A stretch of DNA of 64,000 nt from Populus alba (Eukaryota; Streptophyta; Magnoliopsida; Malpighiales; Salicaceae). Positions 47,401 through 57,341 of this stretch are shown here, piece by piece. The notes under the pieces were generated by a model, which was not told where the DNA came from, made no database searches, and saw only the letters and a program-made list of their open reading frames with translations. The translations under genes and the position numbers were made by a program. The number at the start of each line of letters is the position of its first letter. The stretch's first letter is position 1. The stretch lies in assembly GCF_005239225.2 (NCBI RefSeq), contig NC_133301.1, positions 5,233,157 to 5,297,156 of the forward strand. Direction: 5' to 3'.

Positions 47401-48559
47401 ATATTTGTTTTTTCTGTAACTTTAAAAGTAAAAAAAAACATAATATGAACTTCTCTCATCAAAAGAAATAATTTGACATAAATATTACTTATTTTGGTGA
47501 TTTAAATTGATGTCAATGACATGTTTCTCTCTCTATTATTAAAATTCAATGACCTCTCTCCCCCCGTTCTCAACCCGAGACTAAAAAATAACAATAACAA
47601 ATTTTTATACCAAAATTGATTTGAAAAATATTAAGATGTCAAAATTATATAATTTACATTTTTTTTTTAGTTTAAAAATCAAAGTGTAAAATTTATAGAA
47701 CACCATCCATGTTTGATATCTTTTTATTTATATCTTTTTTATTTTAATTTTACCATTCTAAAAGAAATTAAAATCATTTGATTTTCAATTAAGACTAAAT
47801 CACCCAAAAAAATAATAAGAATAAAATTAAAAAAAAAAAAAACATTTACAATAAACAGTGAAACCAGTAAAAGAGAAAGTCGCACCTTTTAGTTAGTTTA
47901 ATACTTGATACTTTATTAGTTTTATACTTAATACTTAATGTAGGTATCATGCAACATCAAGTAAATGTGAAGTGGAGGACCCTACAGTACCAAAATTAAA
48001 TCCCCCATGTGCATTCGGGATAGCAAAATGGGGACACAAAACTGGTTTGACCAGACTGCCCACAACTTTTCTGTTGACATCAACAAAATTTCTTTGGGCA
48101 AATCAGTCAAAATACAATAAAGACACGAGCTCTCGGCCAAAGCACCCACTGCAACTGGGCTCTTGTCTTCAACTTTCCCAACCTGGCACCAGCTACGACC
48201 TTCTTTCCCTGACTGGAAGCGAGACCTTGAAACAATAAACACCCAGGAATCGAGAACCCAATTGGCCATTTTTTCCATCTTTCTTTTTTATTTTGTTTTA
48301 TGCCATTATTTTATTACATGAAGTCAATGGGGTTTCAGAGTGTCCATTCACATTATAATGTTGGAGTTCATGAGAATAACAAATAATTAGATTGCTGATA
48401 AATGCGTCAACAAGCAGGAATATTAATTAATTAAGCGAGTAAATTTCAGGTGGAGATCTGATTGATCTACACAATAAAAATCCTAAATTTTCAACAAAAG
48501 CCCCCAAAACAAAACAAAAAATTAAAAACCATCCCCAGAAAACAAAACCAGGTTTGATT
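44466..48559. other. Gene-free interval with scattered repeats
   Basis: AT-rich to about 45350. 45500-46150 is of mixed composition with a 15-bp palindrome TTGGGCTAAGCCCAA near 46113. 46680-46975 holds an unassigned ORF (listed separately). 47160-47480 is an inverted copy of the second dispersed family. 47960-48290 is low-copy sequence that may be the 3' region of the DUF761 gene. No further gene is supported. Confidence 0.45.
46682..46957 (-). CDS. Possible 91-residue ORF, unknown
   Basis: The frame starts MNVRSNMERGCYDYSGSKSR and ends GGRGFHRVRYNTEVRVI. It lies in a GC-richer island amid AT-rich DNA and has a protein-like, Cys- and Ser-containing composition. No signal peptide, membrane segment or known motif is visible. 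It may be an exon of an unrecognised gene, a gene fragment, or chance. Confidence 0.25.
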   Translation of the reverse strand: MNVRSNMERGCYDYSGSKSRHGECCLPSKKMPCLFPLNYSSIGAMGSCEKATSLFQTNNTVTNALKPGPFSSSLGGRGFHRVRYNTEVRVI

Positions 48560-49501
48560 TCAGCTCCCTCTAGTAATCATCTCTTTGTACTTCATGATAG
48601 AATTCATCCTCTGCAACTTCAACTGCTGCTTGAACCTATTAATGAAATCATCGGCTTTAGCATCCACTTCAGTGTCATCAAACTCAGTAGAGGTCTTCCC
48701 TTCTTTCACGGTAGCTGGCCTCCGAGATTCAACCATGTCATCTTCTTCAAAATGGGAAAAAGCAGATTTTGTACTTGCAGATTTCTTCATTTTCTTCGGT
48801 AGCTTCTTGGGTACTTCACCAGAAGTTGGCTTCGTGTCTGACTTGGATTTGCTCAGTTTATTTCCTTGTAACTTGCTGTATATCTCCTCAAGAGTCTGTT
48901 CTTGATCCTCCTCTTCCTCTTCCTCTAGTTGTTCTTGAAGCTGTCCATCAAGCTCTTGTTTTTGGTCATAAATGTGTTGAGAAGTGAAATGGGCTGGCGT
49001 AGTTTCTTGATCTCTGTGGTTATCAGTAATGGTGGGGTTAGTGGGTTCGTGGGATAAGTAATTGTAGAGGTTGATGGACTTGAGCCTCTGCAACATTGAA
49101 GGAGATCTAGAAATAACTGGCTGGTTTTGATTTTGGTGGTATTGATAACCTTGTTGAGGGGTTTGATGATGAAGAGTGAAATGCTGGTCAGATTCTTGAG
49201 GTTTTTCAAAAGTTAAGGTTGTAGGTTCTTGGGATCTATAACTATAAAAGTTGATAGATTTGAGTCTTTGTAGTACAGAAGGAGATCTAGCAAGCTGGTG
49301 GCCATGACCAAGACCAAGACCATGACCATTTTGTGCTTGAACATGTCTTTCTTGTTCTTGATGTTGGTCACTGGGTTTGGGGGTGGCTAGGCTTGAAGTT
49401 ATAAAAATGGTGCCAATCATGAGATTGAGAAGCACAAATAGAACAGTTGGGGTAAGCCAACTATTCATAGAAGCCCAGATTGACATGGATTCTTCAAGCA
49501 T
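48560..49501 (-). CDS. DUF4408/DUF761 protein (A70-like)
   Basis: 313 residues in one exon. The start chosen is the ATG at 49501 (MLEESMSIWASMNSWLTPTV), because DUF4408 proteins of this type begin directly with this motif. The frame stays open 40 codons further upstream, but that stretch is Pro/His-rich and unlike the family. Residues 8-35 form DUF4408 with one membrane segment (TVLFVLLNLMIGTIFI). The middle is Gln/His-rich and contains the block SPSxLQRLKSINxYxY twice, at 73-88 and 133-148. A Glu run follows at 193-199. The basic linker KKLPKKMKKSAST leads to the C-terminal DUF761 (DAKADDFINRFKQQLKLQRM, 280-299). Relatives include the PAMP-induced A70 protein of Arabidopsis. The molecular function is not known. 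Confidence 0.9.
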   Translation of the reverse strand: MLEESMSIWASMNSWLTPTVLFVLLNLMIGTIFITSSLATPKPSDQHQEQERHVQAQNGHGLGLGHGHQLARSPSVLQRLKSINFYSYRSQEPTTLTFEKPQESDQHFTLHHQTPQQGYQYHQNQNQPVISRSPSMLQRLKSINLYNYLSHEPTNPTITDNHRDQETTPAHFTSQHIYDQKQELDGQLQEQLEEEEEEDQEQTLEEIYSKLQGNKLSKSKSDTKPTSGEVPKKLPKKMKKSASTKSAFSHFEEDDMVESRRPATVKEGKTSTEFDDTEVDAKADDFINRFKQQLKLQRMNSIMKYKEMITRGS

Positions 49502-49889
49502 GATTTTAGGCTGGGTGTGAAGAAATGGTGGAGAGAAAGGGAGATGGGGTTTGTTAATCGCTGTGGGAGGAGAATGGAAGGTGAAGTATTGTTCGAGGAC
49601 ATATTTATTGGATGCCCACACTAGTATTTTTTATTTTTATTTTAATTTTTTTATTTTAGGGTTAGGAATGTATTTTAATTTTGAGTTTTTATTTTTATTT
49701 ATTTAGAATCTCGAGGGACACGTTGCAGCATTTGGGAGTCTCTGATAAGTGAACGAAAGGGAAGTGGGTGACTAGATGCAAGTATTTAAGTGTGAGGCTG
49801 TAGTTGTGTTCGTTAAAGGGAAAAAGGGATGGGGACAGGTAAAGATCAAAGAGTAAAAGAGCTCCAACTGGATTTATAAAGCTGGTTTT
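49502..49889. other. Promoter and leader region of the DUF4408/DUF761 gene
   Basis: The 388 bp upstream of the minus-strand start codon include a frame that stays open to 49621 but is not expected to be coding. They also include the candidate TATA box near 49876. The viral fossil begins soon after. Confidence 0.4.
49873..49880 (-). promoter_or_regulatory. Candidate TATA box of the DUF4408/DUF761 gene
   Basis: The minus strand reads TTTATAAA within CTTTATAAATCC, about 370 bp upstream of the start codon. It implies a long leader of about 340 nt. It is a plausible but unproved core promoter. Confidence 0.25.
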
Positions 49890-50339
49890 TGGGGGTAAAA
49901 TTCCACACTGACTTTAACTATGCTGACTTATTCATTACCTTCTTAAAAAATTTCAAACAAAATTACAAAACAGAGTTCATAAAAACCATTCAAAAATCCT
50001 CATTCGACGTCAGAGAAAAGATGTCAAACGAGATATTTAGACTAACTAAAACGATATATTATATATATATATAAGAGTTATTAAAAGTGAAGAAATTAAT
50101 ATTGAAGAAATACCTATAGATGATTTTCCAAAAAAAATATCGAAGATTGAAAAATTTTTAAAGTTAAAAAAAAATCAGATTTATCATAATTTTTTTAATC
50201 TTTTCAAAACTAATTTTACAATAAAAACTAAAAACATAAATATTCAGCTGATAAAACTTTTTAAAATTAATTAACTTTTTTTAAAAAAATTCCTACTAAA
50301 ACACCAAAATTGAAATTATAAATATATTCATATTAATCT

Positions 50340-51010
50340 CGTATAAGTTGGGATCAAACCATTTAGCAAAAAAAATCTAAATACTTTTATTATAATTGTC
50401 CACGGAGATGTAAAATTCCAAAATTTTCATGATTCATTACTAAGTTCTATAGAATCTAGTTTATGTAGTGGTTATGTTTTCTTTGACTGTTAAATAAACT
50501 TTACTATATCCCTAAAAAAAAAAACATTTTACAGAGTATGATTCTACATATCAAAACTCATAACTACAATATACTTGAATAATCATTTCTCATGGCCTTG
50601 ATTTTTAAAACCCATTACAAAACCCTTTTTTTGCCAATAACCATAAATTTTAATCCTAAAAAGCTGAAACCTTACTCCTCCAAATAGACATTTCTAGGTC
50701 AAATATAATTGTACCCAAATATATCAAGTGGAAAAATATAACCATAACAGAAGACTGGATCCTTGAAGGTGTCACCCAACCTAAACTTTTATAACCACCA
50801 CAACCAAATATCCAACTCAAACAAATAACATAATATAGTGATGGTAAAGTTAAATTGTCCTTCCATAGACATTCAACTAGTTTTAGATTCTTAATTGGAC
50901 CTTCTGCATCCAAGTATAATAAATCTTGTAAGAATTTCTGAGATTCTCTGTCATAAACATGCCTTACCACATAAACTCATCTAAGAAATCAACCTTTGAT
51001 ATTCCTAGCA
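50340..51010 (+). pseudogene. Movement-protein-like region of the viral fossil
   Basis: Several broken frames lie here. The best-preserved segment, at about 50670-50780, reads ISRSNIIVPKYIKWKNITI. This resembles the C-terminal part of movement proteins in the petuvirus-like branch. The rest is degraded. The call depends on position, upstream of the coat and pol regions, and on this one segment. Confidence 0.45.
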
Positions 51011-51779
51011 CTAGTTTTTAAAATACAGATTATACTACAAATATGCCTAAACCACTATTTACAAACAATGACCAACCTTCTCCACCAACCTCTCTAACAT
51101 TGTCTTCTATAATAGAGAACATCCAAAATGAGCTGAATATTCTTGAAACAAATTTTGTTATAAACAAAAATATTTTATTCATGATTTTTATCATAACCAT
51201 AACTTTTAAAAGAGATTTTGGTTTTTCAAAAATTGTATGCATCAAAGAACGAAAATACAAAAATGTTTTTATGATTTCGTTGCATTACATAAAATATAAA
51301 TCTTATTCTTTAATTGCTTTGAAATGTATTATGTGTTTGAAAATTATATTACAAATTTATTTGCAAAACAAGCATGTCCCATTACATTTAGAAATAAAAC
51401 CTTCATTTAGGAATTAGTAAACGACACTCCCATTGAGTCTAAGCATCTTCCTCTGAGAAACCTCAAAATTTCACAATAACCAGACAGTAGAAATTGCTCC
51501 TTATAAATCTCCAAATGAAGATGTTACCATCAATACCAAACACATCATCTAGTGAAAAAAAAAAAAACTTTATAAATACCAACCTCAACACCATAGAAAA
51601 GCAATTGACTAAACTTGAAAAGCATATCTAGAAGTCTATAGTCTCTACTATTGAAACTTCATCAAAGCCTATTGACCAAAAACTTAGAAATCCAGTTTTC
51701 AAACCATACTAGGTTACCAAAACTAGTTAAACCCAAATTATATATATAAAAAAAAATATTTTGTCAAAGCTATCAAAGA

Positions 51780-52995
51780 ACATCTCAATCACCTTGAAGC
51801 TTTATCTTCCACCTTAATTGCTCTTAATACATCCCAAATTAGTAACCATTATCCAACCTCCACAAGTCATCTCAACATTATCCAAATAACCAAATCTAAA
51901 CTTCAGATGAAAAAACCTTTCATGAAAAAAGTCCTAAAATCAATAAACTAATTTGGAGAAACCCTAAAACATATGTTGCACCAGATATAGCAATCCAAAA
52001 TGAACCAACCATCATAAACCAACATAGATTCAAAGTCTCTTCCCTCTATGAATGGAACATAGATGGAATATCTTAATACAATATCCTAAACACTTTAAAA
52101 CAAATAACAACAATTGTTAATACTTACAAAACCCAAACTAGAACCCTAGACAAAGCTATAGTTAAACACTTTATAGCTGGTTTTTCTAGCCAATTAAAAG
52201 AATAGTGGAATTACCATCTCACTAAAATACCACATCTTGAAATCTTAAACTCTATCCAAATGACTAAAGACCAAATACCTATCCTTGACTTTAATGAAAA
52301 CATCATTCAAAATACAATTTTAACCATTATCTTAACTATTTTCTTATATTTTGTAGGAGATCTTTCTTATCTTAAAGACAAAAATGTTGAACTCCTTTTA
52401 AATCTTAGATTAAAAAAACTTAGTGATTTTCAATGTTACAAAAATACTTTTTTTACCCATGTCATGATCTAAGAAGACTCAAATCAACCATTCTGGAAAG
52501 AAAAATTTACTTGTTGGTTTACCAACTCTTCCAGGAGAAAGAGTAAAAAATAAAATCAAAGACACATTTGCTACAAAAATCATTCCATATAACCAATTGA
52601 CTTATAATGGGCTTGTTAGCTTTACATAAAAGGGAGGTCTTTAGATATATCAAGACTTTAAACTCCAAAAACACCTTACATGGGAGATGAGAAGATCTAA
52701 ATAGGAACTAGATAGTTTTTTTTTTCAACAATTTGACTTATCTATAAAAAAGACAATTTGTAGTGGAAACTGTTCCAAACCCAATACAAAACTCAATAAA
52801 CTACCTCATAAAAAATCAGCCCACAAATACAGAAAAAAAATTTATACCAAAATTAAGCTTTACTATAAAACGACCAATTAAAACCCACAAAACCTTCTCA
52901 GTAAAAACCCAAACCCAAATTTGACCTTAAAGTCATTACCTATTATAAATGTAGCCAAAAAGGTCATATCTCTAAGTTTTGATAAGTAAATACCA
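51780..52995 (+). pseudogene. Coat-protein-like region with degenerate CCHC knuckle
   Basis: Frames include a segment at about 52350-52520 (DLSYLKDKNVELLLNLR, then KKLSDFQCYKNTFF) and PFWKEKF at about 52490. Near 52940-52980 it reads YYKCSQKGHISKF, a zinc knuckle in which the first Cys is Tyr and the last Cys is lost to a stop. A Cys-His knuckle at the coat C-terminus is normal for this virus family. Confidence 0.6.
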
Positions 52996-53237
52996 AACTC
53001 CATGAACTTCAATTAGATAAAAAAAAGTCACTTATCATATCCAAATCCTTTTGATTAAAGTCATTGATTTTGAGACAAACTCTTCCAATACTTCTGAAGA
53101 ACCCTTCCAAATAGATGAGTTAGCAATATCTAGTTTTGATTTAGAAAATTCAACCCATACCACTTCAAAACAAATTAATGTCTTATTCAAAGATCAAGAA
53201 TTTATTCTGGAAGCTATCAAAAATCTTGATGATCCTC

Positions 53238-53243
<6 letters not shown>

Positions 53244-53270
<27 letters not shown>
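53244..53270. repeat. 27-bp poly(A) run in the viral fossil
   Basis: An uninterrupted A27 run interrupts the region between coat and protease. Confidence 0.9.
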
Positions 53271-53659
53271 CAACCTATCTAGACAAACTCATGAGTAATT
53301 TTGAAACCAAAAACACAACAACCTGTTATAAAAAAGTGTTGTTACCATTAACCAGCACAAATATATATGACCTTACCAAAATCCTTAACAAGAAAAAGAA
53401 ATCTAAACACGTTGCTACTATCCAGAATTATAATTTGAAATCAAAACCTTTAAGACTAAACTACAAAACCTCAAACAAACCTAATAAAAATACTCTATTA
53501 TTTTACAACAGCTTATTACAAAGTTAGAGAGCCAGTTTGATTCTGAACTAGAATCAGAATAACAAACCCTAGACAGTCATGCATTGTCAAATATTCAGTA
53601 AGTTCTTGAAGATTTTTTGCATGTTTTAATTTAAATTACTTCAAAAAAGTATATCATAA

Positions 53660-53935
53660 AAATGACGTTGATCTTTTCAAATGAATTGAAAATAAACACT
53701 ATTATCTTGTTTGATATAGGTGCAAATTTGAATTCTATTAAAGATGAAATAGTTCAAAATGATTTCTACAAAACACTTCTGAAAAACTTTACGCAACAAA
53801 TAATACTAAATTAGTTATTGAATACAAAACTCAAGCATCAGTTTTTAATAATGGATTTTATCTTTAAAATTTCTTTGTTATTACAAATGATATTAATCAT
53901 ATTATTATTCTTGGCACTCTTTTTATTGACATGAT
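53660..53935 (+). pseudogene. Retropepsin-like protease region of the viral fossil
   Basis: NTIILFDIGANLNSIKDEI at about 53696-53752 holds the active-site motif as D-I-G-A (normally DTGA). About 150 bp later a HIIILGT segment occupies the position of the conserved I-L/I-G motif. Several stops lie between. Confidence 0.7.
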
Positions 53936-54327
53936 TATTCTTTACAAAACTTCTCATAAAAGTATTATTTCAAAAAACAATTGTTTGAAACTTGTTTTTC
54001 CTTTCTTAGAAAAACCAAAGACTAGGAATTTAAATTTGATCAAAGCATGTTTTATTCATACTAATCATATCAATGCACTAATCCAAGGAAACCATATTCA
54101 TCTCATGCATCTTAAACACAATGATTTTTACAAAAACAAAATGAAAATAAGTTGCAAAGTCCTGTTTTACAAAAAAAAAAAAAATCAGATTTTCAAAACA
54201 AAATTGAAAAACAAATTGTTCTAATTTACCAAATGCTTTTTGGAAGAGAAAATAATATGTTGTTAACCTTTCATATGATAAAAGTTTTAATGAAAAACAA
54301 ATACCTACAAAAGTAAGACCAATTTAG

Positions 54328-54960
54328 ATGAATGTTGAATTAAAACAACATTGTAGACTTAAAATTCAGAATTTAGAGTCTAAAGGTCTTATACAAAAGT
54401 CTAAGTCACCTTGGTCATATGCAACTTTTTATGTTAACAAAAATTTTGAAATTGAATTAGGCACATCAATGTTTGTTATAAATTACAAACCTTTGAACAA
54501 AGCTTTAAAATGGATCAGGTATCTAATTCCAAACAAAAAAGATTTGTTACAAAAATTACACTCTACATTTATATTTTCAAAGTTTGATATAAAGTCAAGA
54601 TTTTGGCAAATCTGAATTCATCCAAAAAACCATTACAAAATTGCATTCACAATTCCTTTTGGTTCATATGAGTAGAATTTTATATCATTCGGTTTATAAA
54701 ATACTCCCTCGGAATTTCAAAGGATTATGTATGATATTTTTAATTTATATTCAAAATTATGCATAGTTTATATTGATGATGTTCTTATATTTTCCAATTC
54801 CATATAACAATATTTTAAACATTTACCAACATTCTTTTATGTTGCAAAACATAATGGTTTAATTGTTTCAAAATTAAATATTTATCTTTTCAAAACTCGT
54901 GTTCATTTTCTTGGTAATAACATTTTCCAAGAAACTATCAACCTATTAAGAGATCCCTTA
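54328..54960 (+). pseudogene. Reverse transcriptase region of the viral fossil
   Basis: The open stretch at 54328-54612 includes KGLIQKSKSPWSYATFYV and FSKFDIKSRFWQI, followed by a stop. It continues with FTIPFGSYE, a stop, TPSEFQRIMYDIFN and IVYIDDVLIFS, with the catalytic YIDD at 54769-54780 intact. This is the best-preserved domain and the basis of the family call. At least three in-frame stops lie within the domain. Confidence 0.88.
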
Positions 54961-55189
54961 CATTTTCTAGTAAGTTCCTTAACAAAATTCTAGACAAAAC
55001 TCAGCAATAAAAGTTTTTAGAAAGTCTTAATTATGTTTTAGACTTCCACCCTAATTTAAGCATAATAACAAAACCCTTACATGATAGGTTGAGAAAGAAT
55101 CGTATTCTATGGTCTGATGAAAACATAAGAATTAATTGACAGATTAAAAAACAGGTCCAAGAAATTCCTTACTTAAATATTGTCAATCA

Positions 55190-55590
55190 CTTAACTCCCA
55201 AAATGATGGACATAGATGCTGTTGAGTTAGAGTAAGGGGTTATTCTTAAACAAGTGCAAAATAACAAAGAATAACTTCTTTAATTTACATCTGCACACTG
55301 AAAAGATTATCAAAAGAATTATTCTACTATCAAAAAAGAACTTTTTATTATGTTATGCATTACAAAATTCCCAAGTGATTTATTAAATAAAAATTTTCTT
55401 GTACGAATTGATTTCAAATCAGTAAAAAGAGGTTTTACATAAAGATGTTTAAAACATTGCATCAAAACAGATTTTTTTCTCTATGAAAAGCTATACTTAA
55501 TATATTTGATTTTGATATATAATTTATAAAAAGAGATAAAAATTGTATCTTTAATTTTCTAACAAGAGAATTCCTTCAAAATAGATCCTA
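55190..55590 (+). pseudogene. RNase H region of the viral fossil
   Basis: Recognisable segments are QKNYSTIKKELFIMLCITKF and LLNKNFLVRIDFKSVKR, then FLTREFLQ-like words near 55560-55580. The order and spacing after the RT fit pararetrovirus RNase H. Stops and frame changes are present. Confidence 0.75.
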
Positions 55591-56150
55591 GTGTCACCCA
55601 AGTCCAAAGGCAAAGCCCCTCAACAAAATCCAGATTCTCCAAAATCTCAAAACCCTATAAAACTCTTACTACAATTATTTCTTATGCAAAATCAATTAAA
55701 TCTTGGTATGAAGCAGTGACTAAAGATGAGGAGACATAACATTCTTCGCAAATATAAAATTATGTAGAATCCTTATCCAAACCCTCAAAATTACTTTCAG
55801 CTTTACAAAATATAAGCCAACAATCATTGTAGGAAAATAATTCCTCTTAAGTAATTTCAAAATCCAAAGCATGTTCTTCATCTAAAAAACCCCTGCTTCA
55901 ACCTTTTTAAAATACAAATCTTCATGTTCCCAAATAGATTTATCTTAAAAAAATTCAAAAGAAAAATTTGAATCAAAAATAATTTTCATAATGTTTTAAT
56001 TATTGAAAATGGATTCTTCCATCCTGATCCAAATGTAACAACATCAAATATTTTCCCTCTAGGCTAATATTTTAAACCTTGGAATTTTACAAAACCTCAG
56101 CCTTATTACCTGACAATTCTTGAAATCACATGTTCAACTAAATTCAAACA

Positions 56151-57070
56151 CTTTAAACCATAGTTTTTAAACCCGGACCGGCCCGGCGGGTCGACCCGGG
56201 ACCCGGCCGACCCGGGCATGGAACCGGTCCGGGTGGAGGCCAAAACCCGTTTGGGAATTGGCCCGGTCAAACCCGGTTGACCCGGTGGGTCGACCCAAGA
56301 CCCGGTCCACCCGGCCAAACCCGGATGAGACCCGGCCACCTTTTTTTTTACTTTCCCTGTCATATGGTGGATGGTCTGGAATCACACCAAGAATGGGGGA
56401 GAGAGATGCCGTCATAAAGAATCGCGACGAACCTTATCAATACCTGTATGAGCAGGTGTCTCATACCGAGCGACTGTAACAGCCAAGCCGGGACCATCAG
56501 ATAGCTGAAAAACTGATTGAATCTTGCTGTGGAACAAGATTAACACGCGGGTTAGGCACAGATGGTATAGTTCATAGATGTTGTAGAAGCAGAAGTGATT
56601 ACCCTTTCCCAAATGTGGGTTCTCCGTATAAAACAGCACGTTTATTGTCTTTCAATGCACCAGCCAATATTTTACCTGCGCTTGCAGTTCCCTTGTTCAC
56701 CTAATTGAAATTCAGAGCAGAGTGAGTGGTTCCTGATCAAAGGTTTGGTGATGAAAATATGGAAATCAAGCACATAACTATAAAATCCTAGAAAAGTAAA
56801 GCTCTTTGCCCAAACACACAGAGAGAAACAATGATGATGTGGTGGAAACTTAATACCACGGGAGAACAAATAGTAAAAATGAAGAAATTTGCAGAAGCTT
56901 AATCACATGCAAAACAGTTCTTTTATATTGCAACCATATTATAGGTTTTTTTTTATATATAGGTTTTTTTTGGGTTGACCCGGGTTAACCCGGGTCAACC
57001 CACCTGACCCGTGACCCAGAGGATCGACCGGGTCAATGAACGGGTCGGGTTTCAAAACTATGCTTTAAAC
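56151..57070 (-). mobile_element. Pack-hAT: hAT-type element carrying CtpA protease exons
   Basis: The body is 56159-57062 (904 bp). The left end reads CATAGTTTTTAAACCCGG and the right end, reverse complemented, CATAGTTTTGAAACCCG, a terminal inverted repeat with one mismatch. It is flanked by a perfect 8-bp duplication CTTTAAAC (56151-56158 and 57063-57070) that fits the hAT target preference nTnnnnAn. Both subterminal regions (56165-56340 and 56975-57050) are dense in CCCGG/GACCCGGT words. The middle is unrelated host DNA with two CtpA-type exons. The perfect duplication points to a recent insertion, made into the tail of the viral fossil. No transposase is present, so it must be mobilised in trans. 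Confidence 0.9.
56365..56700 (-). pseudogene. Captured fragment of a C-terminal processing protease (CtpA, S41)
   Basis: Exon-like block 1 (56603-56700) encodes [18 protein letters not shown], then [15 protein letters not shown]. It follows an acceptor TTTCAATTAG and ends at a GT donor. The intron (56527-56602, 76 bp) ends CACAG. Block 2 (56526 down to about 56430) continues in frame: KIQSVFQLSDGPGLAVTVAR, then YETPAHTGIDKV. A short disruption follows, then GVIPDHPPYD at about 56365-56395. This is the Ser/Lys catalytic region and downstream segment of plant CtpA, which trims the D1 protein of photosystem II in the thylakoid lumen. The retained intron shows capture at DNA level, not by reverse transcription. 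It is a fragment with no start and cannot make a protease. Confidence 0.88.
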
Positions 57071-57130
57071 TCCACAAAAACCATTTTGAACCTACATATT
57101 CCACTTGTATTAACCAAAACATCTTTTACC

Positions 57131-57298
57131 CTGTTAATTTATTTTTAATATTAATATAATATTAGATTAATGAATCTAGAGTAAAGATAAAATTCACGGG
57201 ATAAAAATACTTTGCAAAAAAAATTATAAAGCAGTTATAATTGTCATAACTCATTTTTGGATTATTCCTCAAAATTTACCCTTTTTTCTTTCAAAATA

Positions 57299-57341
<43 letters not shown>

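Larger units (their letters stand above)
49890..57130 (+). pseudogene. Endogenous pararetrovirus-like (Caulimoviridae-type) fossil
   Basis: About 6.3 kb of plus-strand, A-rich sequence, plus a 904-bp later insertion. It carries the domain order of a plant pararetrovirus: movement-protein-like region, coat-protein-like region with a degenerate zinc knuckle, aspartic protease, reverse transcriptase, RNase H and a tail. Every domain is split by many stops and frameshifts. No LTRs, integrase or PPT/PBS pair typical of LTR elements was found, which separates it from Ty3 elements with a related RT. It is an old, non-functional integration. Both outer ends are approximate. Confidence 0.75.

Noticed and set aside
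49502..49621. 40-codon upstream extension of the DUF4408/DUF761 frame
   Set aside because: The extension is Pro/His/Phe-rich, while the family-typical N-terminus starts at the internal Met (MLEESMSIWASMNSW).
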